Assembly (NCBI RefSeq): GCF_024172185.1
Contig: NZ_JAMZEC010000001.1
Location: 7,601,001 to 7,665,000 of the forward strand
DNA length: 64,000 nucleotides
Direction: 5' to 3'
Source of the DNA: Nonomuraea roseoviolacea subsp. carminata
GTDB taxonomy: Bacteria > Actinomycetota > Actinomycetes > Streptosporangiales > Streptosporangiaceae
Shown here: positions 23,913 to 32,731 of the stretch, piece after piece
Layout: every line of letters begins with the position of its first letter
Numbering within the stretch: position 1 is the stretch's first letter
Program-made: the position numbers and the translations under genes
The notes under the pieces: generated by a model
Told to the model about the DNA's origin: nothing
What the model saw: only the letters and a program-made list of their open reading frames with translations
Database searches by the model: none

Positions 23913-24800
23913 GTGTCCCCTCGACTCGCCCTGCTCGTCAACCCCGCGGCCCGCGGCGGCCGCGCGCTGCGCCTGCTCGAACCCGTGGTGCGCCGCCTGC
24001 GCATGGGCGGCGCCGATGTGTCGGTGATCGCCGGCGCCGACCCGGCCGACGCCCTCGAACGCGCCTGCGCCTGCGTGGCCGAGCGGCCCGACGCGCTCGT
24101 GGCCTTCGGCGGCGACGGGCTCGTCCACCTGGCCGTGCAGGCCGTGACCGGCACCGACGTGCCGCTCGGCATCATCCCCGTGGGCACCGGCAACGACGTC
24201 GCCGCCGCCCTGGGCCTGCCGTGCGGCGACCCGATGGCGGCGGCCCGCACGGTGCTGCGCATGCGGACCCGGCCGGTCGACGTGGCCCGCGCTGTGACGG
24301 GCCAGGGCGAGGAACTGTTCGCCAGCGTTCTGTGCTGCGGCTTCGACGCGCGGGTCAACGAGCGGGCCAACCGGCTGACGTGGCCGTCCGGCCGGGCCCG
24401 GTACGTGCGGGCGGTGGTGGAGGAGCTGCGCGCGTTCCGGCCGGTGCCGTTCCGGGTCACGCTCGACGGCGAGGAGGTGCTCGAACGCGACGCCGTGCTG
24501 GTGGCCGTCGGCAACACCCGCTCCTACGGCGGCGGCATGCGGATCTGCCCGGACGCGCGGCCCGACGACGGGCTGCTGGACGTGGTCGTGGCGGGCGCGC
24601 TGGGCGTGGGGGAGTTCCTGCGGGTCTTCCCGGGCGTCTACCGGGGCACGCACGTGGCCCATCCGTCCGTGACGGTCAGGCGGGCGCGGCACGTGCGGCT
24701 GGAGGCGGACGGCGTCCCGGTCTACGCCGACGGCGAACGCCTGGGCAGCGGCCCGGTGACCTGCGCGGCGGTGCCCGGCGAGCTCCAGGTTATCGCTTGA
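23913..24800 (+). CDS. Diacylglycerol kinase-family lipid kinase, 295 aa
   Basis: DagK/sphingosine-kinase family (YegS/DgkB type), phosphorylating lipids at the membrane. RLALLVNPAARGG at the start, LVAFGGDGLVHLAVQAVTGTDVPLGIIPVGTGNDVAAALG with the GGDG and GTGND motifs, and the second domain (SYGGGMRICPDARPDDGLLDVVVAG) with metal-binding acidic residues. GTG 23913. The lipid substrate (diacylglycerol or a phosphatidylinositol-phosphate precursor) is not determined by the sequence. It stands between tatC and the helicase, as in other actinobacteria. Confidence 0.9.
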   Translation: MSPRLALLVNPAARGGRALRLLEPVVRRLRMGGADVSVIAGADPADALERACACVAERPDALVAFGGDGLVHLAVQAVTGTDVPLGIIPVGTGNDVAAALGLPCGDPMAAARTVLRMRTRPVDVARAVTGQGEELFASVLCCGFDARVNERANRLTWPSGRARYVRAVVEELRAFRPVPFRVTLDGEEVLERDAVLVAVGNTRSYGGGMRICPDARPDDGLLDVVVAGALGVGEFLRVFPGVYRGTHVAHPSVTVRRARHVRLEADGVPVYADGERLGSGPVTCAAVPGELQVIA

Positions 24801-24881
24801 AATCTACAATGTAAAGGCGTGCTGCCCGGAGATCGCGTGGATCGCCGTCGGCGCCGGGACGGACCGGAATGGCGGTTTCGG

Positions 24882-24887
24882 TAGGCT
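24882..24887 (+). promoter_or_regulatory. -10 element of the HelY-type helicase, leaderless
   Basis: TAGGCT ends 6 bases before ATG 24894; no Shine-Dalgarno precedes the ATG. Confidence 0.5.
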
Positions 24888-24893
24888 GACGTC

Positions 24894-27617
24894 ATGACGA
24901 CGCCAGCGGAACGGTACGCGGCCTTCCGCGACAGGTTCGGAGACGACGGGGCCGCTTTCAGATCGTTCCGAGGACTGTACGACTTCCAGCTCGACGACTT
25001 CCAGGTCGACGCGTGCCGCGCGCTGGAGGCGGGCGACGGCGTCCTCGTGGCCGCCCCCACCGGCTCGGGCAAGACGGTCGTCGGCGAGTTCGCCGTCCAC
25101 CTCGCCCTGGAGCAGGGGCAGAAGTGCTTCTACACCACCCCCATCAAGGCGCTGTCCAACCAGAAGTACAACGACCTGGTCAAGCGTTACGGCACCGCCA
25201 AGGTGGGCCTGCTGACCGGCGACAACAGCGTCAACGGCGAGGCCCCGATCGTGGTCATGACCACCGAGGTGCTGCGCAACATGCTCTACGCCGGCTCGGC
25301 GACGCTGGCCGGGCTGGGGTTCGTGGTGATGGACGAGGTCCACTACCTCGCCGACCGGTTCCGCGGGGCGGTGTGGGAGGAGGTCATCATCCACCTGCCC
25401 GAGTCGGTCCGGCTGGTCGCGCTGTCGGCGACGGTCAGCAACGCCGAGGAGTTCGGCGAGTGGCTGGGCGAGGTGCGCGGCGACACCACCGTCATCGTCG
25501 ACGAGCACCGGCCGGTGCCGCTGTGGCAGCACATGATGGTCGGCAACCGCGTCTACGACATGTTCATGAGCGACGACGACGTCGCGCGCATCAACCCGAC
25601 GCTCATGCGGGTCACGCGCGACGCCGAACGGCTGGCCATGGGACGCGGCCGGCGCGGCTACGGCCGCCCGCAGCGCTCCCGGCCGCCGGACCGCGCCCAG
25701 GTGATCGAGAAGCTCGACGCCGAGGGGCTGCTGCCCGCGATCACGTTCATCTTCTCCCGGGCCGGCTGCGACGCGGCCGTGGCCCAGTGCCTGTACGCCG
25801 GCATCCGGCTCACCACCGAGCGGGAGCGGCACGAGATCCGCCAGCTCGTCGACGAGCGCACCGCCCACCTGCCCGACGAGGACCTCGCGGTGCTCGGCTA
25901 CCTGGAGTGGCGCGACTGCCTGGAGCGGGGCCTGGCCGCCCACCACGCGGGCATGCTGCCGGCCTTCAAGGAGGTCGTCGAGGAGCTGTTCACCCGCGGC
26001 CTGGTCAAGGCGGTGTTCGCGACCGAGACGCTGGCGCTGGGCATCAACATGCCGGCGCGCACCGTGGTCATCGAGAAGCTCGACAAGTGGAACGGCGAGT
26101 CGCACGCCGACCTGACGCCCGGCGAGTACACCCAGCTCACCGGCCGGGCCGGGCGGCGCGGCATCGACATCGAGGGCCACGCCGTGGTGCTGTGGCAGCC
26201 GGGCATGGACCCGCTGTCGGTCGCCGGTCTGGCCGGCACGCGCACCTACCCGCTGCGCTCCAGCTTCCAGCCCTCGTACAACATGGCCGTCAACCTCGTC
26301 GGCCAGTTCGGCCGCGAGCGCGCCCGCACGCTGCTGGAGGAGTCGTTCGCGCAGTTCCAGGCCGACCGGGCGGTCGTCGGGCTGGCCAAGCAGCTGCGCA
26401 AGCACGAGGAGGCGCTGGAGGGCTACCAGGAGGCGATGACCTGCCACCTGGGTGACTTCACCGAGTACGCGGCGCTGCGGCGACGCCTGTCGGACCGGGA
26501 GGCCGAGCTGTCGCGCCAGCGCGGCTCGGCGCGGCGGGCGGCGGCCGTGCGGTCGCTGGAGGCGCTGCAGCCGGGCGACGTCATCCGGGTGCCCGGCGGG
26601 CGCCGGGCGGGCCTGGCCATCGTGCTCGACCCCGGCCGCAACCCGCGCGGCGGCGGCCCGAGCCCGCTGGTGCTGACCATCGGCAAGCAGATCAAGAAGC
26701 TCGACGCGGCCGACTTCCCCGTGCCGGTCGAGCCGATCGAGAAGCTGCGCATCCCGAAGAACTTCAACGGCCGCTCGCCCAAGGAGCGCGCCAACCTCGT
26801 CTCCACGCTGCTCGCCAAGATCGGCGACCGTGACCTGGGCAAGCCGCCCAGGGCGCGCGACCACAGCGTGGAGGACGACGAGGTCAACGAGCTGCGGCGG
26901 CGCATCCGGCAGCACGCGTGCCACGGCTGCGACGAGCGCGAGGACCACGCCCGCTGGGCCGAGCGCTACTACAAGCTGCTGCGCGAGACCGAGGGGCTGC
27001 GGCGGCGCGTCGAGGGGCGCTCCCACGTCATCTCGCGCACCTTCGACCGCATCTGCGCGGTGCTGGAGCAGCTCGGCTACCTGCAGGAGGAGACCGTCAC
27101 CGACGAGGGCCGCCGCCTGGGCCGCCTCTACACCGAGCTCGACCTGCTGACGGCCGAGTGCCTGCGCAGCGGGCTGTGGGAGAACCTGGAGCCGGCCGAG
27201 CTGGCGGCGTGCGTGTCGGCGCTGGTGTTCGAGTCGCGGCAGTCCGACGACGCCCGCCGCCCGAAGATCCCGGCCGGGCGGGCGCAGGACGCGCTGACGG
27301 CGATGGTGCGGCTGTGGGCGGAGCTGGAGGGCATCGAGTCCGACCACGGCCTCGACACCATCCGCGAGCCCGACCTGGGGTTCGCGTGGGCGGCGTTCCG
27401 CTGGACCAAGGGGCACACGCTGGACGCGGTGCTCATGGACGGCGTCAACGGCAACGAGCTGGCGGCCGGCGACTTCGTCCGGTGGATCAAGCAGCTCATG
27501 GACCTGCTCGGGCAGCTCGGCAACGCGGCGCCGCCCAACAGCAAGATCAGGCAGACGGCGTCCAAGGCGATCGACGGGATGCGGCGCGGCGTGGTGGCGT
27601 ACTCGTCGGTCAACTAG
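24894..27617 (+). CDS. helY: Ski2-like DExH RNA helicase (HelY type), 907 aa
   Basis: ATP-dependent helicase related to Ski2/Mtr4, found throughout Actinobacteria beside the pupylation and tat genes. Motif I AAPTGSGKTVVGEF, motif II VVMDEVHYL (DEVH), motif III SATVSN, the second RecA domain with TFIFSRAGCD, ATETLALGINMPARTVVIEKL and QLTGRAGRRGIDIEGH, then a long C-terminal region with a Cys pair (HACHGCDEREDH) and the DSHCT domain. Length fits the family (about 900). Role presumed in RNA processing or decay; substrate unknown. Confidence 0.93.
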   Translation: MTTPAERYAAFRDRFGDDGAAFRSFRGLYDFQLDDFQVDACRALEAGDGVLVAAPTGSGKTVVGEFAVHLALEQGQKCFYTTPIKALSNQKYNDLVKRYGTAKVGLLTGDNSVNGEAPIVVMTTEVLRNMLYAGSATLAGLGFVVMDEVHYLADRFRGAVWEEVIIHLPESVRLVALSATVSNAEEFGEWLGEVRGDTTVIVDEHRPVPLWQHMMVGNRVYDMFMSDDDVARINPTLMRVTRDAERLAMGRGRRGYGRPQRSRPPDRAQVIEKLDAEGLLPAITFIFSRAGCDAAVAQCLYAGIRLTTERERHEIRQLVDERTAHLPDEDLAVLGYLEWRDCLERGLAAHHAGMLPAFKEVVEELFTRGLVKAVFATETLALGINMPARTVVIEKLDKWNGESHADLTPGEYTQLTGRAGRRGIDIEGHAVVLWQPGMDPLSVAGLAGTRTYPLRSSFQPSYNMAVNLVGQFGRERARTLLEESFAQFQADRAVVGLAKQLRKHEEALEGYQEAMTCHLGDFTEYAALRRRLSDREAELSRQRGSARRAAAVRSLEALQPGDVIRVPGGRRAGLAIVLDPGRNPRGGGPSPLVLTIGKQIKKLDAADFPVPVEPIEKLRIPKNFNGRSPKERANLVSTLLAKIGDRDLGKPPRARDHSVEDDEVNELRRRIRQHACHGCDEREDHARWAERYYKLLRETEGLRRRVEGRSHVISRTFDRICAVLEQLGYLQEETVTDEGRRLGRLYTELDLLTAECLRSGLWENLEPAELAACVSALVFESRQSDDARRPKIPAGRAQDALTAMVRLWAELEGIESDHGLDTIREPDLGFAWAAFRWTKGHTLDAVLMDGVNGNELAAGDFVRWIKQLMDLLGQLGNAAPPNSKIRQTASKAIDGMRRGVVAYSSVN

Positions 27618-27969
27618 GGCGCCGCGCGGCTTTCGCGGGCCGCGCCCACCTACGAGAGACGCGGCCACCTTGGCAGGCGCGTCCGGAATCGGGGCGGCGC
27701 CTGTCTTCGAGGATGCGTCCGTCTGCGAGGGCGGGCCCCTTCGGGGCTGGAGTTCCGGCGGGGGCGAGGACGTCTCCCCGGGCGCGGACTGACCGGCCGG
27801 TCAAGATGTTGTCATCGGCGGTCTACGCAACGTCACCGCCGGGCCAGTTTCCTGCCCGAACCCCGCGGACATCCCCATGTCGGAAAGCCCGTAACGCTTC
27901 GGACGCACCGCGCTGAGGCCAAGCCCCGGCTCGGATCCCCGGCGTCCGTCGGACCTCCCGGAGGTTGCC
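27618..27969. other. Gene-free stretch after helY
   Basis: 352 bases with no coding frame I can support. GC-rich dyads just after the helY stop may be a terminator. The last 100 bases must hold the promoter of the small membrane gene; GGAGG at 27959-27963 is its ribosome site. Confidence 0.5.
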
Positions 27970-28140
27970 ATGTTCGCCGTCGCCGCAGCCGTGTTCTTCC
28001 TGCTCGCCCTGATCTTCGCCCTCGCGGGGCTGTCCGTGGGCGGCGTCCTGACGGTCACCACGCTCGGGCTGGCCGGGCTCCTCTGCGTCGCCCTGCACCT
28101 CATGGGGGTGGGGGCGGGCTGGAGCGTCCTGAAGAAGTGA
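27970..28140 (+). CDS. Small two-helix membrane protein, 56 aa
   Basis: ATG 27970 with GGAGG seven bases upstream. The 56 residues are almost wholly hydrophobic: MFAVAAAVFFLLALIFALAG, a short Ser-Val-Gly-Gly turn, LTVTTLGLAGLLCVALHLMG, then Gly-Trp and a Lys-Lys C-terminus. Codon third positions are strongly G/C, as in real genes here. I recall similar short membrane proteins in other actinobacteria but no function. Confidence 0.75.
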   Translation: MFAVAAAVFFLLALIFALAGLSVGGVLTVTTLGLAGLLCVALHLMGVGAGWSVLKK

Positions 28141-28153
28141 CCCGTGCCCCTGC

Positions 28154-28183
28154 GGCCGCGGCCCGTCCACCCGGGTCGCGGCC
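28154..28183. terminator. Bidirectional terminator hairpin
   Basis: GGCCGCGGCCCG (28154-28165) pairs with CGGGTCGCGGCC (28172-28183), one G-U pair, around TCCACC. It sits between converging genes ending at 28140 and 28213. Confidence 0.7.
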
Positions 28184-28212
28184 ACAGCCGTGCCCGGGCC
28201 CGCGAGCCGCCG

Positions 28213-29637
28213 TCAGGCCAGGGCGAAGCGGACCTCGCGGGTGGCGGGGTCCGCCTGGACGAGGCGGACCGTGACCTTCTCGCCGAGCGGCAGGGCGCCG
28301 TCGCAGCGGGCGATCACGGCCGGCTCCACGAGCTGGACCTGCCCGCCCCGGCCGTCCGCCGACACGTCGATCACCGCGGCCTCGAACGCCTCCCCGATGC
28401 TGTCGCGCAGCAGGAACGCCTCCACCAGGTCCACGCAGGCCCGCTCCACCGTGCTGCCGCGCCGGCCCGCGGCCGTCATGAGGGGCGGCAGCTCCGGCAG
28501 GGCGCGGGCGACGTCCTCGGGCACCGGCTCGCCCGCCGCGACCGCCAGGCACACCTCGGTGGCGTAGCGGTCGGCCAGGCGCCGCAGCGGCGCCGTCACG
28601 TGCGCGTACGGCGCGCCCACCGCGGCGTGGTCGGCCATCGGAGGAGGGGCGCCGTCGAAGGCGACGTAGCCGGAGCCGCGCAGCAGCACCCGTGACTCGT
28701 GCAGGAACGCGGCCTGCTGCGGGCTCTTGGCGTCGAGCCCGTGCACGACCTCGCCGTAGGTGGCGTCGTCGGCCCAGGCGACGCCCAGCGCCGCCGCCAC
28801 CCGGCGTACCTTGGCCAGGTCGTCGGGCCGGGGCGGCGGCAGCACGCGCAGCAGCCCGATCTCCGCGTCGAGCATCATGGTGGCCGCGGCCATGCCGGTG
28901 AGCAGGGAGATCTGGGCGTTCCACGCCTCGGCGGGCAGCGGCACGCGGTATTCGAGCCGGTAGCCGCCGCCGGCCGGCGCGACCTCCTGCTCGGGGGTGG
29001 GCAGCGTGACGCCGCCGCGCTCGCGTTCCAGCTCCAGCCGCAGCGGGCCGATCTCGGCCAGCAGGCCGAGGGTGCCGTCGGCCGTGCCGGTCTCCACGGC
29101 GGCCTGGACGTAGGCGTAGTCGAGGCGTTCGCGGCTGCGCACCAGGGCGCGGCGCACGTCGGCGCCGATCGTGCGGCCGTCGGCGTCGAGGTCGATCCGC
29201 CACACCGCCGCGGGACGCGTCGCCCCGGGCAGCAGGCTGGCCGCGCCCTCCGACAGGACCGTGGGGTGCAGCGGCACCTTGCCGGTGGGCAGGTAGACGG
29301 TCTCGCCGCGGTCCCGGGCCTCGGCGTCGATCGCCCCGCCCGGGCGGACGAACGCGCCCACGTCGGCGATGGCGTACCACACCCGGTAGCCGCCGGCGAG
29401 GCGCTCCAGGTGGACGGCCTGGTCGAGGTCCATGGCGCCGGGCGGGTCGATGGTGACGAACGGCAGCTCGGTCAGGTCCTCGCCCGGCGCGCGGGGCGCC
29501 TCGGCCACCCAGTCGGCCTCGTCGAGCACCGCTCGGGGGAAGTCGGCCGGCAGGTCGGCCTCGCGCCTGATGCGCGCGAACCCGTCCTCCAGGCGCTGGG
29601 GGACACCGTCTCGGACCTGGATGCTCGTCTTCGACAC
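28213..29637 (-). CDS. RNB-domain ribonuclease (RNase II/R family), 474 aa
   Basis: 3'-5' exoribonuclease catalytic domain. VTIDPPGAMDLDQAVHLERLAGGYRVWYAIADVGAFV carries the metal-binding Asp residues; GETVYLPTGKVPLHPTVLSEGAASLLPG and the later HAAVGAPYAHVTAPLRRLADRYATEVCL (the conserved YxHxTxPLRRYxD-like stretch) are typical. It is short: the N-terminal cold-shock domains of RNase II are absent and only a small S1-like tail is possible. GTG 29637 lies 7 bases from TAGGTT on its strand, so it is probably leaderless. The bacterial short RNB proteins are poorly studied. Confidence 0.9.
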   Translation of the reverse strand: MSKTSIQVRDGVPQRLEDGFARIRREADLPADFPRAVLDEADWVAEAPRAPGEDLTELPFVTIDPPGAMDLDQAVHLERLAGGYRVWYAIADVGAFVRPGGAIDAEARDRGETVYLPTGKVPLHPTVLSEGAASLLPGATRPAAVWRIDLDADGRTIGADVRRALVRSRERLDYAYVQAAVETGTADGTLGLLAEIGPLRLELERERGGVTLPTPEQEVAPAGGGYRLEYRVPLPAEAWNAQISLLTGMAAATMMLDAEIGLLRVLPPPRPDDLAKVRRVAAALGVAWADDATYGEVVHGLDAKSPQQAAFLHESRVLLRGSGYVAFDGAPPPMADHAAVGAPYAHVTAPLRRLADRYATEVCLAVAAGEPVPEDVARALPELPPLMTAAGRRGSTVERACVDLVEAFLLRDSIGEAFEAAVIDVSADGRGGQVQLVEPAVIARCDGALPLGEKVTVRLVQADPATREVRFALA

Positions 29638-29644
29638 GCCGATC

Positions 29645-29650
29645 AACCTA
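29645..29650 (-). promoter_or_regulatory. -10 element of the RNB gene, leaderless
   Basis: TAGGTT on the minus strand ends 7 bases before GTG 29637. The repeated operator sites of the divergent operon begin 40 bases further on and may affect it. Confidence 0.5.
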
Positions 29651-29689
29651 CCGCGCGGCCCGTGCCCGGCCGGTCGTGCCCCCGGACGG

Positions 29690-29755
29690 ATGTAAAAGAT
29701 TCTGTACATGAGGTCAAAGACGGGTTACATTGGCCATGTCAAAGATTCTGTACAT
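29690..29755 (+). promoter_or_regulatory. Three operator-like sites before the XRE operon
   Basis: Sites at 29690-29709, 29711-29730 and 29736-29755 share the form (A/G)(T/G)GT(A/C)-N10-TACAT. The 15-base AAAGATTCTGTACAT is identical in the first and third; the middle one is AAAGACGGGTTACAT. Starts are 21 and 25 bp apart, so proteins would line one face of the helix. The first is the half-palindrome ATGTA-N10-TACAT. The operon's own XRE regulator is the obvious binder. Confidence 0.6.
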
Positions 29756-29770
29756 CGCAGAGGATGACCG

Positions 29771-30202
29771 ATGACGCACGAAGAGAAACGCGCGTGGATC
29801 AGGCTGGTCGTGGCCGTGGTGGCCTACGCCGCGTACGCGGTGGTCATCATCGCGGGCGGGACCGGCGGACGCCCGCTCGCCGAGACGCCGTACGAGGCGG
29901 CCCTGCTGTGGTCGGTCGGCGGGGCCGTCGCGGCCTCGATCCTGGCCGAGATCGTCATGGCGGCGGTGAACCCCGGGGCGTCGCGGGTCAGGGACGTGCG
30001 CGACCGGGAGATCGCCCGCTTCGGCGACCACGTCGGCCAGGCGTTCGTCGCCATCGGCGCCATCGCGGCGATGCTGATGGCGATGGCCGGCTGGGAGCGG
30101 TTCTGGATCGCCAACGCGGTCTACCTCTGCTTCGTGCTGTCGGCCGTCCTCGGCGGCTTCGCCAGGGTCGCCGCCTACCGCAGGAGCCTGCCGGAGTGGT
30201 GA
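29771..30202 (+). CDS. Four-helix membrane protein of an XRE operon, 143 aa
   Basis: Four membrane segments: LVVAVVAYAAYAVVIIAG, LLWSVGGAVAASILAEIVMAA, VGQAFVAIGAIAAMLMAMAG and ANAVYLCFVLSAVLGGFARV, with a charged cytoplasmic loop (RVRDVRDREIARFGDH). I recognise the arrangement (short membrane protein translated with a small XRE regulator) but not a function; it could sense membrane state. ATG 29771 is preferred; GTG of the next gene overlaps its stop as GTGA. Confidence 0.82.
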   Translation: MTHEEKRAWIRLVVAVVAYAAYAVVIIAGGTGGRPLAETPYEAALLWSVGGAVAASILAEIVMAAVNPGASRVRDVRDREIARFGDHVGQAFVAIGAIAAMLMAMAGWERFWIANAVYLCFVLSAVLGGFARVAAYRRSLPEW

Positions 30203-30429
30203 AGCCCACGCGTGTCACGAACCGCATCCGCGCCCTGCGCTTCGAGCACGGCGAGATGACCCAGGCGGACCTGGCCGACCGCATCGGCGTGACCAGGCAG
30301 ACCGTCATCGCCATCGAGCAGGGACGCTACTCGCCGTCCCTGGAGATGGCCTTCCTGATCGCCCGCGTCTTCGGAGTCCCGCTCGACGACGTGTTCCAGT
30401 ATCCCGACCCGCCCGAGGGGGCGTCATGA
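30199..30429 (+). CDS. Small XRE-family regulator, 76 aa
   Basis: Almost nothing but a Cro/CI-type helix-turn-helix: NRIRALRFEHGEMTQADLADRIGVTRQTVIAIEQGRYSPSLEMAFLIARVFGVPLDDVFQY. Close to the YozG/short-XRE group. GTG 30199 overlaps the preceding stop, and its own stop overlaps the next ATG, so three proteins are co-translated. It most likely represses its operon through the repeated sites at 29690-29755. Confidence 0.9.
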   Translation: MKPTRVTNRIRALRFEHGEMTQADLADRIGVTRQTVIAIEQGRYSPSLEMAFLIARVFGVPLDDVFQYPDPPEGAS

Positions 30430-31406
30430 AGGCGATCGTCCAGGACGTGTACGGACCGGCCGGCGTGCTCCGGCTGGAGGAGACCGACCCGCCGCGCGTC
30501 GGCGACGACGAGGTGCTCGTCCGGGTGCGCGCCGCCGGCGTGGACCCGGGCGTGTGGGTCCTCATGACCGGCCGGCCGCCCGCCGTGCGCCTCATGGGGT
30601 TCGGGCTGCGCCGCCCCAAGGAACGCGTGCGCGGCCGGGACCTCGCCGGGACCGTGGAGGCCGTCGGCTCCCGCGTGACCCGGTTCCGGCCCGGCGACGA
30701 GGTGCACGGCACGTGCGATCACGGCTCGTTCGCCGAGTACGCGGCGGCGCCCGAGCGGCTGCTGGCGCGCAAGCCCGCCGGTCTGTCGTTCGAGGAGGCC
30801 GCGGCCGTGCCCGTGTCGGGGACGACCGCGCTGCAGGCGGTCCGCGACGCCGGCCAGGTGCGGCCGGGGCAGCGGGTGATGGTCATCGGCGCCGGGGGCG
30901 GCATCGGGACGTTCGCCGTGCAGATCGCCAAGGCGCTCGGCGCGCGCGTCGTCGCCGTGTGCGGGCCGGGCAAGGCCGACCTGGTGCGCTCGCTGGGGGC
31001 CGACGAGGTCCTCGACTACACCCGCGACGAGGTCGACCGCGACGGGCCGCGCCACGACGTGATCATCGACGTGGCCGGGACGCGTCCGATCTCGCTGCTG
31101 CGGCGCGCCCTGACGCCGCGCGGCACGCTCGTGATCGCGGGTGGCGGTCACGACGGCCCCGGCCTGCTCGGCGGGTACTCGCGCGCGCTGCTGCGCCGGC
31201 CCCTGGCCCAGCTCGCCACCAAGCAGCGGCTGCGCGGCCTCACCGCCAAGGAGGGCGCCGACGACCTTTCGGAGCTGGGCCGGCTCATCGAGTCGGGTGC
31301 GGTCAGGCCGGTGATCGGGCGCGCCTTCCCGCTCGCCGAGGCGGCCGCCGCGATCGAGCACCTCGCCCAGGGGCACCCCACAGGCAAGATCGTCCTCACC
31401 GTCTGA
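30426..31406 (+). CDS. Medium-chain NAD(P)-dependent dehydrogenase/quinone reductase, 326 aa
   Basis: MDR-superfamily oxidoreductase. Catalytic barrel at 1-130 (MKAIVQDVYGPAGVLRLEE, GRDLAGTVEAVGSRVTRFRPGDEVHG), nucleotide domain with GAGGGIGTFAVQIAKALGARVVAVCG, and a C-terminal LAEAAAAIEHLAQGHPTGKIVLTV. No zinc-binding Cys/His set, so it belongs with quinone or enone reductases. Substrate unknown. It is the third gene of the XRE operon (ATGA overlap), which suggests it responds to the same signal. Confidence 0.9.
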   Translation: MKAIVQDVYGPAGVLRLEETDPPRVGDDEVLVRVRAAGVDPGVWVLMTGRPPAVRLMGFGLRRPKERVRGRDLAGTVEAVGSRVTRFRPGDEVHGTCDHGSFAEYAAAPERLLARKPAGLSFEEAAAVPVSGTTALQAVRDAGQVRPGQRVMVIGAGGGIGTFAVQIAKALGARVVAVCGPGKADLVRSLGADEVLDYTRDEVDRDGPRHDVIIDVAGTRPISLLRRALTPRGTLVIAGGGHDGPGLLGGYSRALLRRPLAQLATKQRLRGLTAKEGADDLSELGRLIESGAVRPVIGRAFPLAEAAAAIEHLAQGHPTGKIVLTV

Positions 31407-31483
31407 CCCCTCCCTTGACCCGGCCCTCACGCGGCCCGCGCCGCGCCGGGGTCGTCGGCCGCGCCCGGCGGCCAGGCTGGTGC

Positions 31484-31727
31484 GGGGCGGAGGCCGGACA
31501 GGGGCGATGCGCCGCGTGACCGGCCGGGCGACGCGCGAGCGGACGGAGCGGTCGCCGGGATGATCAGGCTTGCGGCGGTGTGAGGGGGCGCGTGCCGAGC
31601 GCAGGTGCGCGGGGCGGTCGCGACAAGTCGCGGGCCCGGGTGACCGGCTGGGCGGCTCGGCCGGAAGGGGTGCTCAGCGGGGCGGAGGCCGGACAGGGGC
31701 GGCGTGCCGCGTGACCGGCCGGGCGAA
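31484..31727. repeat. 48-bp direct repeat flanking a gene-free gap
   Basis: Copies at 31484-31531 and 31679-31727 share GGGGCGGAGGCCGGACAGGG, then GCG, then GCCGCGTGACCGGCCGGGCGA; a three- or four-base difference lies in the middle. They are 195 bases apart in the 356-base gap between converging genes (31407-31762), which holds no gene. Tandem slippage or an old insertion/duplication could have produced them. Confidence 0.6.
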
Positions 31728-31762
31728 GGACGGGCGGGGGTGGATGGGGGAGGGCCGCGCGG

Positions 31763-32689
31763 TCAGCCGGGGAGGGCGTCCAGGAGGCGGTTGAGCGGGC
31801 TGTCCAGGCCGTAGCGGTCGGCCAGGCGGACGAGGGCCTCGGGGTCGCGCGGCTTGCCCGGCAGCGCCAGGTCGGCGGCCGGCAGCGGCACGTCGGAGGA
31901 CGCCTCGACCACGGCCGGCGCGACGCTCAGGTAGTCGCGGGCGGCGGACAGCCGGGTGCGGCTGCCCGCCGGGAACCCCTCGGTGACGCCCGCGTCGAGC
32001 GCCGCGAGCACCGCCTCCAGCGAGCCGAAGCGGGTGATGAGCGAGGCGGCCGTCTTCTCGCCGACGCCGGCCACGCCCGGCAGGCCGTCGCTCGGGTCGC
32101 CGCGCAGGGTCGCGAAGTCGGCGTAGGCGCGGCCCGGGATGCCGTACTTGCCCGTCACGAACGCCTCGTCCACGATCTGCAGGTTGCGGATGCCGCGCGC
32201 GGTGTAGAGGACGCGCACCGGCCGGGCGTCGTCGACGAGCTGGAACAGGTCGCGGTCGCCGGTCACGATGTCGACCGGCCCGTCCTCGCGATGGGTGAGC
32301 GTGCCGATGACGTCGTCGGCCTCGAAGCCGGGCGCCTCCAGCCGGGCGATGCCGACCGCGTCGAGCACCTGCTCGATCACCGGGATCTGCGGCACCAGCG
32401 TGTCCGGGACCTCCTCCTCGTCGCCCTGGGCGACCCGAGCCGATCGGTCGCCCTGGGCCACCCGGTGCGCCTTGTACGTCGGGATGGCCGCCACGCGGAA
32501 CGCGGGCCGCCAGTCGGCGTCCATCGTGGCCGCCATCCGGGTGGGGGAGTGGGCCCGCACCAGGGTGGCGATCATGTCGATGAGGCCGCGCACCGCGTTG
32601 ACGGGCATGCCGTCGGGCGCGGTGACCGAGTCGGGCACGCCGTAGAAGGCGCGGAAGTACAGCGACGGGGTGTCGAGCAGCATCAGCAC
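31763..32689 (-). CDS. 5'-3' exonuclease (PolA N-domain type), 308 aa
   Basis: Stand-alone flap/5' exonuclease. LMLLDTPSLYFRAFYGVPDSV start, GLIDMIATLVRAH, APGFEADDVIGTLTHREDGPVDIVTGDRDLFQLVDD with clustered metal-binding Asp/Glu, and the helix-hairpin-helix GDPSDGLPGVAGVGEKTAASLITRFGSLEAVL. A second DNA polymerase I domain is absent. The helical arch contains a small duplication (RVAQGD twice, near 32425-32475). GTG 32689 is used; ATG 32683 two codons on is possible. Confidence 0.9.
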   Translation of the reverse strand: MLMLLDTPSLYFRAFYGVPDSVTAPDGMPVNAVRGLIDMIATLVRAHSPTRMAATMDADWRPAFRVAAIPTYKAHRVAQGDRSARVAQGDEEEVPDTLVPQIPVIEQVLDAVGIARLEAPGFEADDVIGTLTHREDGPVDIVTGDRDLFQLVDDARPVRVLYTARGIRNLQIVDEAFVTGKYGIPGRAYADFATLRGDPSDGLPGVAGVGEKTAASLITRFGSLEAVLAALDAGVTEGFPAGSRTRLSAARDYLSVAPAVVEASSDVPLPAADLALPGKPRDPEALVRLADRYGLDSPLNRLLDALPG

Positions 32690-32731
32690 CCCCCCATGGT
32701 GGCATCCGGGAGTGACAATCCCGCGCGCCGG

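Noticed and set aside
24804..27668. 954-residue minus-strand frame over helY
   Set aside because: Antisense shadow; HelY motifs on the plus strand are unambiguous.
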